DNA of 64,000 nt from positions 109,198 through 173,197 of the forward strand of contig DUAT01000139.1 in the NCBI GenBank assembly GCA_012960755.1, written 5' to 3'. The notes beneath the pieces were generated by a model. It made no database searches and was not told the origin of the DNA. It worked only from the letters and a program-made list of their open reading frames with translations. This document shows positions 10,986-21,640 of the stretch, piece after piece; position 1 is the stretch's first letter; each line of letters starts with the position of its first letter. Source of the stretch: Gammaproteobacteria bacterium (GTDB taxonomy: Bacteria > Pseudomonadota > Gammaproteobacteria > Pseudomonadales > Azotimanducaceae_A). Position numbers and translations under genes: made by a program.

Positions 10986-11161
10986 TCGATGCCGAAGTTC
11001 TCGCAGATCAGGTATCACTCCAATAAACAGCCGTAGTTAATTGAAAAACATGCCATTTCTTTGACGTCTGTCTCAAAATACTTAGAATTGACTACTACAA
11101 TAGGTAAGCAGTAAATGTGCAGGGATTGGTTCATTAGGTGTCGACACTAACATCCAAAGAA

Positions 11162-11815
11162 ATGTCCACTAAATCAGCGACAGCGTCACGATTGTTGCTG
11201 ACACTGCTGTTGCCGACACTGCTCTTGCTGACACTATGCAGTACCGTAAATGCCGATGTTTACATCTATATCGGATCGGATGGGGAACGTTTGATAACTG
11301 ATCGCCCTCCCCACAGATCGGAAAATTACCAACTTATCAGTAGACGCAAGACAGTTTCAGACGCAGGTGACTTTCTGGCTGGGCGTCCAGACCTGACCCG
11401 GGTACCTGATCAGTTCCGGGGCTACATCCAGGGGGCAAGCGATCAATACAACATAGACCCGGCACTGGTTGAGGCCGTCATTCAAGTCGAATCAGACTTT
11501 GATCCAAACGCCGTTTCGAGGAAAGGTGCCACAGGGTTGATGCAACTGATGCAACAAACCGCCCGGCAATACAATGTTCGCGACCGCTTCAATCCGAGGG
11601 AGAATATCTACGCGGGTGTCAAGCATCTCAGCAGGTTGATGGATCGGTTTAATGGCGAGTTACCGCTGGCCATTGCAGCATACAATGCAGGCAGTAGCGC
11701 AGTTGAAAACTACAGCGGAATACCACCCTATCCGGAAACACGGCGCTACGTCATCAAGGTCATGAATTCCCACAACCGCTACCGCCAGACGCGGTACGGT
11801 ACACCTGGGTACTAG
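11162..11815 (+). CDS. Secreted lytic transglycosylase, SLT domain with N-terminal DUF4124
   Basis: Periplasmic peptidoglycan lytic transglycosylase. A leucine-rich signal peptide (residues about 1-31) is followed by a DUF4124-like segment (DVYIYIGSDGERLITDRPP). The SLT/goose-lysozyme-like domain has VIQVESDFDPNAVS (catalytic Glu), KGATGLMQLMQQTA and AIAAYNAGSSAVENY with YPETRRYVIKV. ATG 11162 is preferred because it gives a standard signal peptide; GTG 11138 would add eight residues. The TAG stop shares the palindrome CTAG with the stop of the convergent VOC gene. Confidence 0.9.
   Translation: MSTKSATASRLLLTLLLPTLLLLTLCSTVNADVYIYIGSDGERLITDRPPHRSENYQLISRRKTVSDAGDFLAGRPDLTRVPDQFRGYIQGASDQYNIDPALVEAVIQVESDFDPNAVSRKGATGLMQLMQQTARQYNVRDRFNPRENIYAGVKHLSRLMDRFNGELPLAIAAYNAGSSAVENYSGIPPYPETRRYVIKVMNSHNRYRQTRYGTPGY
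11195..11239 (+). repeat. Three 15-bp tandem repeats within a signal-peptide coding region
   Basis: TTGCTGACACTGCTG, TTGCCGACACTGCTC and TTGCTGACACTATGC follow one another without gaps and encode LLTLL-LPTLL-LLTLC. Copy-number change would lengthen or shorten the hydrophobic core by five residues and keep the frame. Confidence 0.75.
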
Positions 11816-12306
11816 CCGCTATCGGTCAATCCACCTTCACCAAGGCTGTCTGCGGGTCCATTGCCAGCCTGCCCTAATCTGCCCTGATCTCCGAAATGTC
11901 CTTTGCCGGGCACATGGTTAAATTCTACCCGGATGCCATCCGGATCCTCAAACAGCACAGAGTAATAACCCGGCGCGAAGCCATCCGCTTGCGGCGGATG
12001 AATAATGTTGCAATCCTGCGCCTTGACGAATTCGTAGATCGCATCCACATCGGTATTTGAACGCGCCCTAAAACAGAAGTGATGAAGTCCAGATCGATCC
12101 TGGTCAAATACCTCTTTACGCTTTTCCTCCGGGGCACCCCTGATCAGGATACCCGTTCGACTGCCAATGCAATAGACGATATTCTCGCCCTTGATCAGCG
12201 TTTTCATTTCAAGAAAGTGACACAGCTGTTCCCAGAAAGGTAAACACTTTTCCGGGTTGCTCACCGTGAGCTGAATGTGTGCAATACCGTTGACTTCAAC
12301 TGTCAT
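11812..12306 (-). CDS. VOC (glyoxalase/bleomycin resistance/dioxygenase) family protein
   Basis: Single VOC-fold protein of 164 residues. Paired beta-alpha-beta-beta-beta modules begin at GIAHIQLTVSNPEKCLPFWEQL and GLHHFCFRARSNTDVDAIYE. Metal-ligand candidates are His10, His in LHHF and Glu in IRVEFNHVPG. The Gly-rich C-terminal tail after VEFNHVPG is unconserved. It starts 14 bp after prpD and probably forms the last gene of the prp operon, suggesting a role in propionate or methylcitrate metabolism, but the substrate is unknown. Confidence 0.85.
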   Translation of the reverse strand: MTVEVNGIAHIQLTVSNPEKCLPFWEQLCHFLEMKTLIKGENIVYCIGSRTGILIRGAPEEKRKEVFDQDRSGLHHFCFRARSNTDVDAIYEFVKAQDCNIIHPPQADGFAPGYYSVLFEDPDGIRVEFNHVPGKGHFGDQGRLGQAGNGPADSLGEGGLTDSG

Positions 12307-12320
12307 ACCGTGAACCGTCT

Positions 12321-13766
12321 TTAAATGACCAGCATGTCCATGAATTTATTCACCGGGGTGGCCTCTAGTCTTTCCTGGTCGAGACACAAGTCCATGACGA
12401 GTTTGGATCGTTCAGCCGGGAATCGGGTTGAAAGCGCGTTTCTGAACTTATTCTCCAGTACCGGAATTCCTTCCTGCCTTCTACGTTTGTGCCCAATCGG
12501 GTATTCAACCGCCACCTGTTCGGTACTCGATCCATCGGTAAAAAACACCTGTATCGCGTTGGCAATGGATCGCTTGTCAGGTTCATGGTATTCAGCGCTG
12601 TAACGGGCGTCCTCGACAATTTCCATCTTCTCACGCAACGCATCAACCCGAGGGTCTGCCGCCACTTCATCTTCATAGTCTTCAGCAACAAGATTACCTT
12701 TAATTAGACCTATGGCCGACATGTACTGGATACAATGGTCACGATCTGCCGGATTATTAAGGACACCGACTTTAGAGATGATCCGGATAGCGGATTCATG
12801 GGTTGTGATCACCACCTTGTCGATTTCATCAAGTCGATTAACCACTTCTGGATGCAATGTGACCGCTGCTTCGACAGCTGTCTGGGCATGGAACTCTGCC
12901 GGGAAGGAAATTTTGAAGAGGACATTTTCCATCACATAGGATTCATAAGGGCGCTGGAATTCGAACTTGTTGCCGTTAAAAGACACATCGTAGAACCCCC
13001 AGGTTTTGGCCGACAGAACCGATGGATAACCCATCTCACCTTTCATGGTCATCATGGCCAAACGGACTCCGCGGCTGGTCGCATCACCTGCTGCCCAGGA
13101 CTTACGTGAACCGGCATTGGGTGCATGTCGGTAGGTGCGTAAACTTGATCCATCGACCCAGGCGAGGGACAGTGCATCAATAACCTGGTCTTTAGTACCG
13201 CCCAGCATTTTTGTCACAACCGCCGTAGTGGCTATCCGGACCAGCAGGACGTGGCAAAGCCCGACCCTGTTAAAGCTATTTTCAAGTGCAATACAGCCCT
13301 GAATTTCGTGGGCTTTGATCATCGCGGTAAGAACATCCCGCATCAAAAGTGGTTCTTCGCCGTCCGCAACACGACAACGAGACAGGTAATCTGCTACCGC
13401 CAGAATTCCGCCCAGGTTGTCAGACGGATGACCCCATTCCGCAGCCAGCCAGGTATCATTGAAGTCCAGCCAGCGAATAATGGCTCCGATATCCCAGGCT
13501 GCCTTAACCGGATCGAGCTCACTTTGAGTACCGGGCACCCGGGCACCATGTCGCACCGTTGTCCCGGGTACAATGGGACCCAGGTGCTTTGTGCATTCCG
13601 GAAACCGCAGAGCCAGCAAGCCACAGCCAATGGTGTCCATCAAGCAATTACGAGCAGTGTTGTACGCCTCGCCGCTGTTTATCTCGAAGGATTCGACATA
13701 CTCTGCGATATCCACCAGTTCCTGATCAGGGTCAGGACGAACGTTAGTCTCAACGTTTGCGCTCAT
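12321..13766 (-). CDS. prpD: MmgE/PrpD family 2-methylcitrate dehydratase
   Basis: Dehydrates 2-methylcitrate to 2-methylaconitate in the methylcitrate cycle. The 481-residue protein has the PrpD landmarks [65 protein letters not shown] and the C-terminal [11 protein letters not shown] region. Because no acnD/prpF pair is present, the PrpD route is likely used. It follows prpC by 46 bp in the operon prpB-prpC-prpD-VOC. Confidence 0.94.
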   Translation of the reverse strand: MSANVETNVRPDPDQELVDIAEYVESFEINSGEAYNTARNCLMDTIGCGLLALRFPECTKHLGPIVPGTTVRHGARVPGTQSELDPVKAAWDIGAIIRWLDFNDTWLAAEWGHPSDNLGGILAVADYLSRCRVADGEEPLLMRDVLTAMIKAHEIQGCIALENSFNRVGLCHVLLVRIATTAVVTKMLGGTKDQVIDALSLAWVDGSSLRTYRHAPNAGSRKSWAAGDATSRGVRLAMMTMKGEMGYPSVLSAKTWGFYDVSFNGNKFEFQRPYESYVMENVLFKISFPAEFHAQTAVEAAVTLHPEVVNRLDEIDKVVITTHESAIRIISKVGVLNNPADRDHCIQYMSAIGLIKGNLVAEDYEDEVAADPRVDALREKMEIVEDARYSAEYHEPDKRSIANAIQVFFTDGSSTEQVAVEYPIGHKRRRQEGIPVLENKFRNALSTRFPAERSKLVMDLCLDQERLEATPVNKFMDMLVI

Positions 13767-13812
13767 TATTTACCTCGTTACCTTTTCATTTGAACAAATA
13801 ATTTGAAACTGG

Positions 13813-14940
13813 CTAACCGCGTTGGTCGATCTGAGTATAGGACCGACCATCTGGCCCTATATAGTCGGCATTGGGACGAATCAGGCGATTGTTTGAGCGT
13901 TGTTCCATCACATGTGCTGCCCAACCTGTAATTCGGGACATCACAAATATCGGGGTGAATATCTTGGTCGGAATTCCCATGTAGTTGTATGCGGATGCGT
14001 GGAAGAAGTCAGCGTTAGGGAACAGCTTCTTGCTGTCCCACATGACCTTTGCGACGGCTACGGAAATTTCAAACACGGACATGTCGCCATTCTCACGGGC
14101 TAATTTTTCTGACCATTCTCTGATGATGTCATTTCGTGGATCAAAGGTTGTGTAGATTGCATGACCAAAACCCATGATGGTCTCTTTTTTGGCCAACATT
14201 TCCTGTAAACCTTTCTCCGCCGCATCCGGACTGTCGAATTTTTCGATCAGTTCCATCGCTGCCTCATTAGCACCACCGTGCAAGGGTCCTCGAAGAGAAC
14301 CAATAGCGCCGGTGACACAGGAATACATGTCAGAAAGCGTCGCAGCACAGACTCGTGCCGTGAAGGTACTTGCATTGAATTCATGCTCGGCATACAGGAT
14401 CAATGAGCAATTCATCACCTCCCGATGCATATCCGAGGGTGATTCACCAGACAGCATTTTCAGGAAGTGACCGCCGATGGAGTCTTCACCTGTATTTGTG
14501 TCGATTTTCGCACCGTCGTGACTATATCGATACCAGTAGCAAATAATCGCTGGCAAGGTCGCCAGCAAACGGTCTGCTGCGTCCTGTTGGTCTTCGAATG
14601 AGTTCTCAGGCTCCAGGTTGCCGAGCATGGAGCAACCGGTACGCATCACATCCATTGGATGGGTTTCTTTTGGGATAAGCTCAAGCACGGTTTTGAGTTC
14701 ATCAGGAAGTCCACGCAGGCCAATTAATCGCGATTCATAATTATCAAGTTCTGCCTGTGTCGGCAACGCCCCATAGAGCAGCATGTAGGCGACTTCTTCA
14801 AACTTCGCATTAGCGGCAAGATCGTCGATGCCATAACCCCGATAGGTTAGCCCGGCACCCTCCTTACCTACTGTGCACAATGCAGTCTCGCCTGCGGATT
14901 GCCCGCGTAAACCTGCGCCACCCTGTTTCTTTTTTACCAT
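13813..14940 (-). CDS. prpC: 2-methylcitrate synthase PrpC
   Basis: Condenses propionyl-CoA with oxaloacetate. The 375-residue citrate-synthase fold protein contains GLTYRGYGIDDLA, LRGPLHGGANEAAME with the active-site His, MGFGHAIYTTFDPRN, and a C-terminal arginine region (EQRSNNRLIRPNADYIGP) typical of PrpC rather than the long hexameric GltA. Its neighbours prpB and prpD confirm the assignment over a general citrate synthase. Confidence 0.95.
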   Translation of the reverse strand: MVKKKQGGAGLRGQSAGETALCTVGKEGAGLTYRGYGIDDLAANAKFEEVAYMLLYGALPTQAELDNYESRLIGLRGLPDELKTVLELIPKETHPMDVMRTGCSMLGNLEPENSFEDQQDAADRLLATLPAIICYWYRYSHDGAKIDTNTGEDSIGGHFLKMLSGESPSDMHREVMNCSLILYAEHEFNASTFTARVCAATLSDMYSCVTGAIGSLRGPLHGGANEAAMELIEKFDSPDAAEKGLQEMLAKKETIMGFGHAIYTTFDPRNDIIREWSEKLARENGDMSVFEISVAVAKVMWDSKKLFPNADFFHASAYNYMGIPTKIFTPIFVMSRITGWAAHVMEQRSNNRLIRPNADYIGPDGRSYTQIDQRG

Positions 14941-15012
14941 GATGTTCTCCCTCTTAACTTTTCAATGGTCATTATTATCAGTCTTTCGTGTTCGCTCTCT
15001 TGTCAGGTTTTG

Positions 15013-15894
15013 TCAATTAGATCCGTTGTCCGCAAACAGCTGATCCAGTTTATCTTCGTACTCGTGATAGCGGAGGAATTCGTATAGTTCCACCCGGGTT
15101 TGCATCTTATCAATCACGTTTGCCTGTGTTCCCTCTTTACGCAACGTTCGATAGACATTAAGTGCCGCCTGATTCATAGCCCGAAACGCAGACAATGGAT
15201 AAAGGGCCATGGCAATACCGGCTGACCGGAGTTCCTCGACGGTATAACCAGGCGTGGAACCAAATTCAGTGATGTTTGCCAAAACCGGTACATTGACCGT
15301 AGATACCACCTGCCGGTACATATCGAGGTCGGTCATGGCCTCGGCGAAAATTGCATCCGCACCAGCTGACTCACACAACACGGCTCGCTCGAGAACCTCA
15401 TCCATACCAACCACCGCAAGGGCATCTGTCCTCGCCATAATCACAAAATCATCATCCGTTTTTGCATCGACAGCCGCCTTTACGCGATCAGACATTTCTT
15501 CCCTTGAGACGATCTCCTTGTTCGGTCGATGTCCACACCGTTTTTGTGCTATCTGGTCTTCAATATGAACGCCTGCTGCACCTGCCTTGATCATTTCCCT
15601 GACGGTTCTTGCAATATTGAAAGCGCCTCCCCAACCAGTGTCAATATCGACCAGCAATGGTAAGTGGCTTGCTGCCGTAATTCTTCGGACATCTTCCAGC
15701 ACGTCGTTCAACGAAGTCATACCCAGATCAGGTAATCCGTAAGATGCATTGGCAACACCGGCGCCGGACAAATAGATGGCCTTGTACCCCTCGGATTCCG
15801 CCATGATTGCTGTATACGCGTTGATCGTGCCAACGACCTGCAGAGGGCTTTCTTCTTTTAAGGCCTGTCTGAACTTCTGACCAGCAGTAGGCAT
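15013..15894 (-). CDS. prpB: Methylisocitrate lyase PrpB
   Basis: Cleaves 2-methylisocitrate into pyruvate and succinate. The 293-residue isocitrate-lyase-superfamily protein has the catalytic loop K118-R-C120-G-H (usually KKCGH), metal-binding [13 protein letters not shown] and IIMART-like [11 protein letters not shown]. It is the first gene of the prp operon. The upstream region contains the palindrome TTAGTATACTAA (15928-15939), a plausible operator for a GntR-type PrpR, although no regulator gene is adjacent. Confidence 0.95.
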   Translation of the reverse strand: MPTAGQKFRQALKEESPLQVVGTINAYTAIMAESEGYKAIYLSGAGVANASYGLPDLGMTSLNDVLEDVRRITAASHLPLLVDIDTGWGGAFNIARTVREMIKAGAAGVHIEDQIAQKRCGHRPNKEIVSREEMSDRVKAAVDAKTDDDFVIMARTDALAVVGMDEVLERAVLCESAGADAIFAEAMTDLDMYRQVVSTVNVPVLANITEFGSTPGYTVEELRSAGIAMALYPLSAFRAMNQAALNVYRTLRKEGTQANVIDKMQTRVELYEFLRYHEYEDKLDQLFADNGSN

Positions 15895-15927
15895 TTAACT
15901 AACTCCAATGTGGGCTTTACGGGGGGC

Positions 15928-15939
15928 GTTAGTATACTA
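15928..15939. promoter_or_regulatory. Palindromic candidate GntR operator before prpB
   Basis: The 12-bp perfect palindrome TTAGTATACTAA lies 34 bp upstream of the prpB start. Its core TAGTATACTA fits T-N-G-T-N2-A-C-N-A, the consensus for FadR-subfamily GntR regulators. Such regulators control prp operons in several pseudomonad-like bacteria, so regulation by propionate-derived intermediates is a reasonable inference. Confidence 0.4.
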
Positions 15940-16003
15940 AATTCTCGGCCGATGGGTTCTATAATTACCGAAGCAGTTGACTGCTCCAGAGGCCAATCTC
16001 CCG

Positions 16004-16024
16004 GGATCAATGGATTATTGATCC
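16004..16024. repeat. 8-bp inverted repeat between thrH and prpB
   Basis: GGATCAAT, a 5-base loop GGATT, then ATTGATCC. It lies downstream of thrH and upstream of prpB on the same strand. It could be a weak factor-assisted terminator for thrH or part of a control region; no T-tract follows on either strand. Confidence 0.35.
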
Positions 16025-16049
16025 GCTTCGCTGTACTTAATAAAATTGC

Positions 16050-16658
16050 CTAAATTTGCGAGCTGGCGTTGTCAAAGAATGAACGCAGCTCATCATACTG
16101 GTTAGTAACGGGGTATTGTGGAAATTCGTCAACCACTTTTTTAGGCGCACGGAAGAGAAATCCCTGATCCGCTTCAGCAAGCATCGTGGTGTCGTTGTAA
16201 GAATCACCCGCAGCAAAAACACGAAATTTCAACTGGTGCAACGATTGCACAGATATTTTCTTGGGATCTGGCTGCCGGAGTTTGTAGCCAATCACAACCC
16301 CTTCGACATCGATCTCAAGCTGGTGACAAAAAAGTGTTGGCCAGTGGAGCTGTTTCATAAAGGGTTTTGCGAATTCGTAAAAGGTATCGGAAAGGATAAT
16401 GACCTGATAATTCTCCCTCAACTTGTCAAGAAAAGACAATGCACCTGGCAATGGTTCGAGGGTTGCAATCACCTCCTGTATGTCACTCAACTTTAGATTA
16501 TTCTCCTTCAACAACCCAAGCCGCAATGTCATCAGTTCGTCATAGTCCGGTATATCCCTGGTTGTTGCCCGTAAGGCTTCTATGCCGGTCTTCTCCGCGA
16601 AGGCGATCCAGATTTCAGGAATAAGTACGCCTTCAAGGTCCAAACAGACAACATCCAT
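16050..16658 (-). CDS. thrH: Bifunctional phosphoserine phosphatase/homoserine phosphotransferase ThrH
   Basis: HAD-superfamily enzyme known from Pseudomonas aeruginosa that hydrolyses phosphoserine and can transfer the phosphate to homoserine. The 202-residue sequence closely follows it: [20 protein letters not shown] with the unusual DLE (Asp7, Glu9) nucleophile motif, [23 protein letters not shown], and [15 protein letters not shown]. It may supply serine together with serC further downstream. It is transcribed towards prpB across a 155-bp gap. Confidence 0.94.
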   Translation of the reverse strand: MDVVCLDLEGVLIPEIWIAFAEKTGIEALRATTRDIPDYDELMTLRLGLLKENNLKLSDIQEVIATLEPLPGALSFLDKLRENYQVIILSDTFYEFAKPFMKQLHWPTLFCHQLEIDVEGVVIGYKLRQPDPKKISVQSLHQLKFRVFAAGDSYNDTTMLAEADQGFLFRAPKKVVDEFPQYPVTNQYDELRSFFDNASSQI

Positions 16659-16916
16659 AAGATTTCAACTTCGCACAGGGTAAGGCGCCGGATTGTTTCA
16701 CGGGAAACTCACAATTGGCAAGAAAAACCCGGAAAACACGGACTTGGGGTTCCTTCAAAAAATCAGATCTTGCGGGGGGTCATCCGCCCGGAAAGTGAGA
16801 TTTGTACAGAACAAAGCGTCAATCTGGTTATTTATATATTTCTTAAAGAGATTTCTACTGGCCGGGGGAGTTTGCTAGTCTACGGGACTGTTGCCATCTC
16901 TTTAGTGAAACTCGCT

Positions 16917-17639
16917 ATGAAGTCTCCCGATCACGGGCAAAATACAATTGAAATCTCTCATGCTGAACCTAATGAAATCATCAAGTTAGCGCTGGATTCT
17001 CACAGTAAAATCAGCATTTCATTTAGCGGTGCAGAAGATGTGGTTTTAATTGATATGGCCTGTAATGTCTCTGACAATGTTCAGGTCTTTTCGCTGGACA
17101 CGGGTCGATTACACCCCCAGACCTATCAATTTATTGAACAGGTGAGAGCGCATTACGGACTGGAAATAGACATCCTCAGCCCGGATGCCGATGCCGTTGC
17201 AAATCTGGTCAAGAGCAAGGGTTTGTACAGCTTTTACAAAGATGGACACAATGAATGCTGCGCCGTCAGAAAAATTGAGCCGCTACGGCGACATCTGGGA
17301 GGTCTGGATGCCTGGGTTACCGGCCAGCGCAGGGATCAAAGTCCAACCCGTCGGGATGTCCCTTTGCAACAGGAAGATCAGGCCTTCTCGAACGATCAGA
17401 GAGTGCTGCTAAAATACAACCCGCTGGCAAACTGGAGCTCCGCGCAGGTCTGGCAGTATATCCGGGAGCACGATGTACCCTACAACAAGCTTCATGATCA
17501 GGGCTTCAAAAGTATTGGCTGTGAGCCCTGCACCCGATCGGTTGGCCCCAATCAACATGAGCGAGCCGGACGATGGTGGTGGGAAGAAGAGACAAAAAAG
17601 GAATGCGGTCTTCACATGATCAATATTGTCGAGTCCTGA
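16917..17639 (+). CDS. cysH: Phosphoadenylyl/adenylyl-sulfate reductase (APS reductase type)
   Basis: Reduces activated sulfate to sulfite in assimilatory sulfur metabolism. The 240-residue protein has [10 protein letters not shown], the [12 protein letters not shown] loop, and the four cysteines of the [4Fe-4S] cluster (Cys114-Cys115 and Cys202-x-x-Cys205), which indicate preference for APS over PAPS. The catalytic cysteine lies in KKECGLH (Cys230). ATG 16917 gives the family start; an open frame reaches further upstream without conservation. A thioredoxin-like gene follows after four bases. Confidence 0.94.
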   Translation: MKSPDHGQNTIEISHAEPNEIIKLALDSHSKISISFSGAEDVVLIDMACNVSDNVQVFSLDTGRLHPQTYQFIEQVRAHYGLEIDILSPDADAVANLVKSKGLYSFYKDGHNECCAVRKIEPLRRHLGGLDAWVTGQRRDQSPTRRDVPLQQEDQAFSNDQRVLLKYNPLANWSSAQVWQYIREHDVPYNKLHDQGFKSIGCEPCTRSVGPNQHERAGRWWWEEETKKECGLHMINIVES

Positions 17640-17643
17640 TCCC

Positions 17644-17979
17644 GTGCATATCACCTTTGTAAAAAAAATACTCGCGACTGGTGAACCGTGCCAGAAGTGT
17701 AATGACGTTGCACAACGATTAGAGCAATCTGGCCAGTTGGCCAGAATTGATGAAACGTTAATTGCAGATGAACGCGATCCGAATTCCCCGGGCATGCTGC
17801 TCGCCAGGGAGCTTGATGTTGATCGCGCGCCCTTTTTCGTTGTGGATAGTGGAAATGGGCAGAAGGAGGTATATACCGTTTATTTCAAGTTCGCGAAAGA
17901 AGTACTGGGTAAGGAAACTTCGACCCTGAATCAGGGTAGGGAAATACTCAATGACAATCCGGACCTGGATTTTATCTAG
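17644..17979 (+). CDS. Thioredoxin/glutaredoxin-like protein with CxxC
   Basis: Small protein of about 111 residues beginning HITFVKKILATGEPC, with CQKC at residues 16-19 and a later cis-Pro-like DRAPFFVV. It resembles the thioredoxin fold but not classical TrxA. GTG 17644 is four bases past the cysH stop; TTG 17626 would overlap cysH. Tight linkage suggests it could reduce APS reductase or serve a related redox step. This is inference. Confidence 0.7.
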   Translation: MHITFVKKILATGEPCQKCNDVAQRLEQSGQLARIDETLIADERDPNSPGMLLARELDVDRAPFFVVDSGNGQKEVYTVYFKFAKEVLGKETSTLNQGREILNDNPDLDFI

Positions 17980-18024
17980 CAGCTGCCAGATCTATGAAAA
18001 TGCCTGCTTATGGACGGGAACTAA

Positions 18025-19005
<981 letters not shown>

Positions 19006-19109
19006 CTATCCTTCCTGACCCACAGGATATTCTCTATCGATCTAAAAATATTGATAAATATTCTTTTGAAGAATAGATAATTTACCCTAAATTAACAAAA
19101 TAAGCATCT

Positions 19110-19901
19110 TTGGGAAGACGAGAGGTTCAACTGGATAGTTTACTTTACATTATTGCTGGCGCATCTGTTGGCCTTGCGATCGGCGTCACGGGTGTTGGTG
19201 GCGGCTCGTTGATGACACCTTTGCTGCTGGCATTTGGCTTTCCCCTTCACGTTGCTGTTGGCACTGACTTGTTATATGCAGCAATCACTAAATCAGGTGG
19301 CGTTGTCGGCCATACCATCCACAGGAGTATTCGCTGGGACCTGGTATTGCTATTGGCAATAGGCAGCATCCCTGCCAGCGCACTCTCTGTCTATGCCCTG
19401 AAATACTGGTTTCAGACGCCGGAAAATTATGCAGGCATTATCTCTGCCGCGCTGGGTCTAACGCTGATATTAACGTCTGTTGCGATTATTTTCAGGTCAC
19501 GCCTTTCAAACCTGGCGGGTAAGTTGACAATAGTAAACGACGCCAATCTGGTGTGGCTCACGCCCATTATGGGTCTCGTGTTAGGTGTGCTGGTAACCTT
19601 GTCTTCGGTAGGCGCTGGCGCCATCGTGACGGCGCTGCTAATGATTTTCTACCCGGCCTTGAAAAGTATTCAAGTGGTGGGAACCGATATCGCCCATGCG
19701 GTACCGCTGACTCTCTTCGCCGGGTTGGGGCATTTGTTTATTGGTAATGTCGATTTGAAACTGCTGGTTTTGCTTCTTGCCGGGTCGCTACCGGCAGTGT
19801 ACTTCGGCGCGCGATTATCAAAGTACATTCCTGAAAGCGTCATGCGCCCTATTCTGGCAACCATGCTGTTTGGTGCGGGTATTAAAGTCGCCTTTTCATA
19901 A
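19110..19901 (+). CDS. TSUP/TauE-SafE family permease
   Basis: Polytopic membrane permease of about 260 residues with two repeats, IGVTGVGGGSLMTPLLL near the N-terminus and GVLVTLSSVGAGAIVTALL in the middle. Family members move sulfite, sulfonates or other organosulfur anions. Location beside cysB and cysH supports a sulfur role. The start is uncertain: TTG 19110 has no ribosome site, whereas CTG 19131 follows AGAGG at five bases and would give the family-typical N-terminus LDSLLYIIAGA. Confidence 0.88.
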   Translation: MGRREVQLDSLLYIIAGASVGLAIGVTGVGGGSLMTPLLLAFGFPLHVAVGTDLLYAAITKSGGVVGHTIHRSIRWDLVLLLAIGSIPASALSVYALKYWFQTPENYAGIISAALGLTLILTSVAIIFRSRLSNLAGKLTIVNDANLVWLTPIMGLVLGVLVTLSSVGAGAIVTALLMIFYPALKSIQVVGTDIAHAVPLTLFAGLGHLFIGNVDLKLLVLLLAGSLPAVYFGARLSKYIPESVMRPILATMLFGAGIKVAFS

Positions 19902-19915
19902 ATTTGCCTTCCAAC

Positions 19916-20824
19916 CTACGCCCCAGGTTCGTTCGAAACGCCGTGAATGACATGTCCGGTGGCAACCACTTCGCTAGCCAGTCGGCAATGTTCCGCCTGG
20001 TCATCAAAAAAAACGTCAGCACCATAGGCCAGCAGAAAGTCACTTTTTCTCATTCCACCGAGGAACAATGACTCATCGAGTCGAATATTCCAGTCCCTGA
20101 GGGTTTTGATCACCCTCTCATGGGCTGGTGCTGCTCTGGCTGTGATGAGCGCTGTTCGAATGGGACTCTCTTTGCTGGAAAACTCGCTTTGCAAGCTATG
20201 TAAAGCGGCCAGGAATGGTTTGAAGGGTCCACCGATAAGCGGCTCATCCGCCGCTTGCTGTTCATTTTGACTGAATGCCTCCAATCCCTTTGACTGGTAG
20301 ATTTTTTCAGCTTCATCAGAAAATAAAACTGCATCGCCATCGAAGGCAAACTTCAGCATTCCGTGATCGTTACTGCTTTTAGCCGAAGGCAGAATACTCG
20401 CCGCTGCCATTCCATTGTTTAGTACTTCCCTGACGTCGTCAGGATTGGTCGAAAGAAACAGGTGACAGCCGAAAGGTCGCATATAACGATAGGGAGGCGC
20501 ACCACTGGTAAACGCGGCGCGGGTAATGGATAAATCGTGATGTGAAATGGAATTAAATACGCGCAGCCCGGTATCGGCTGAATTTCTTGACAGTAGAATC
20601 ACTTCCACTTTTTCACCGTCCAACAGGTCATTCAGGTGCAGCAGTTTTTTCACCAGAGCGAACGCATCGCCAGGGTCCAGTGCCTGGGTCTCATGGGCAA
20701 TCTGGTAATCCGCATAAGCCTTCAGGCCTTGCTCACGATACACCCGGTCACTTTCTGAAAGATCAAACAAAGCACTACTCGACGTAGCAACGACAAGTTT
20801 CCACATTGATTGTTTGCTAGACAT
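19916..20824 (-). CDS. 5'-nucleotidase, PF06189-type
   Basis: Cytosolic 5'-nucleotidase-like protein of 302 residues. Visible conserved segments are VATSSSALFDLSESD, VILLSRNSADTGLRVFNS, KFAFDGDAVLFSDEAE and ALITARAAPAHERVIKTLR followed by LFLGGMRKSDFL. These correspond to the HAD-like fold in this family. It is convergent with the TSUP gene. The physiological nucleotide is unknown. Confidence 0.88.
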   Translation of the reverse strand: MSSKQSMWKLVVATSSSALFDLSESDRVYREQGLKAYADYQIAHETQALDPGDAFALVKKLLHLNDLLDGEKVEVILLSRNSADTGLRVFNSISHHDLSITRAAFTSGAPPYRYMRPFGCHLFLSTNPDDVREVLNNGMAAASILPSAKSSNDHGMLKFAFDGDAVLFSDEAEKIYQSKGLEAFSQNEQQAADEPLIGGPFKPFLAALHSLQSEFSSKESPIRTALITARAAPAHERVIKTLRDWNIRLDESLFLGGMRKSDFLLAYGADVFFDDQAEHCRLASEVVATGHVIHGVSNEPGA

Positions 20825-20903
20825 TCGTTAAAACCTTGGTTAAAACCATAACCCTGGCGGGCAGTTAGCGCTTTTGACGCCCTAATCGACCAATGACAAG
20901 CAG

Positions 20904-21626
20904 ATGGTACAGGTGAACGACAAGAAGAAGCTAGTCTCAAGTAATTCCGATGTCAGCAGCTTTCTCGCCAAGGTTGCCCGAACACCGGTGATCACTTCCG
21001 CGAACAAGCCCGGCCGGTTGGTTTTTGCTCTGGATGCAACCCTTAGCCGTTCACCCACCTGGGATACGGCGAGCCAGTTACAGGCCCAGATGTTCAGTGA
21101 AACAGCCGACATCGGCGGACTTGAGATTCAACTGTGTTACTACCGTGGTTTTAACGAGTTTTATGCCAGTCAGTGGCACCGCAATACAGCTGCCCTGTTG
21201 CGGGATATGACCGGGGTACGATGTCTTGGAGGACATACCCAGATAGCCAGGGTTTTACGTCACGGTCTGGCAGAATCCCGATCCGAACGAATTCAGGCGC
21301 TCGTCTTTGTGGGCGATGCCATGGAGGAAAAAGCCGATGACCTTTGTAACCTGGCAGGGCAACTCGGCGTCATGAATATTCCGGTATTCATATTCCAGGA
21401 AGGCGGTGATGCCAAGGTTGAACAGACATTTCGGCAGATTTCCCGGTTGTCCGGCGGTGCATACGCCCCTTTTGACCTGAACAGTGCCCACCAGCTCAAA
21501 GAACTTCTTGGTGCTGTTGCGGTTTATGCAGCCGGTGGCCGACCTGCCCTCGAAAACTTTAGCCGTAAAAAGGGTAGCGACGTTAAACTCCTCACTCAAC
21601 AACTTACGCAACAACGTAAAGGTTAG
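20904..21626 (+). CDS. VWA-like domain protein
   Basis: Soluble protein of 240 residues with a von Willebrand factor A-like fold. A central strand ends in a MIDAS-like DxTxS (FALDATLSRS), with a conserved TGVRCLGGHTQIARVLRH helix and LVFVGDAMEEKADDL. The C-terminus is rich in Gln and Lys. It is the first gene of a tight run with a membrane J-domain protein, an RDD protein and an unknown protein. Function unknown; VWA proteins often act as metal-dependent assembly factors. Confidence 0.75.
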   Translation: MVQVNDKKKLVSSNSDVSSFLAKVARTPVITSANKPGRLVFALDATLSRSPTWDTASQLQAQMFSETADIGGLEIQLCYYRGFNEFYASQWHRNTAALLRDMTGVRCLGGHTQIARVLRHGLAESRSERIQALVFVGDAMEEKADDLCNLAGQLGVMNIPVFIFQEGGDAKVEQTFRQISRLSGGAYAPFDLNSAHQLKELLGAVAVYAAGGRPALENFSRKKGSDVKLLTQQLTQQRKG

Positions 21627-21640
21627 CTGATCTGATTCCA

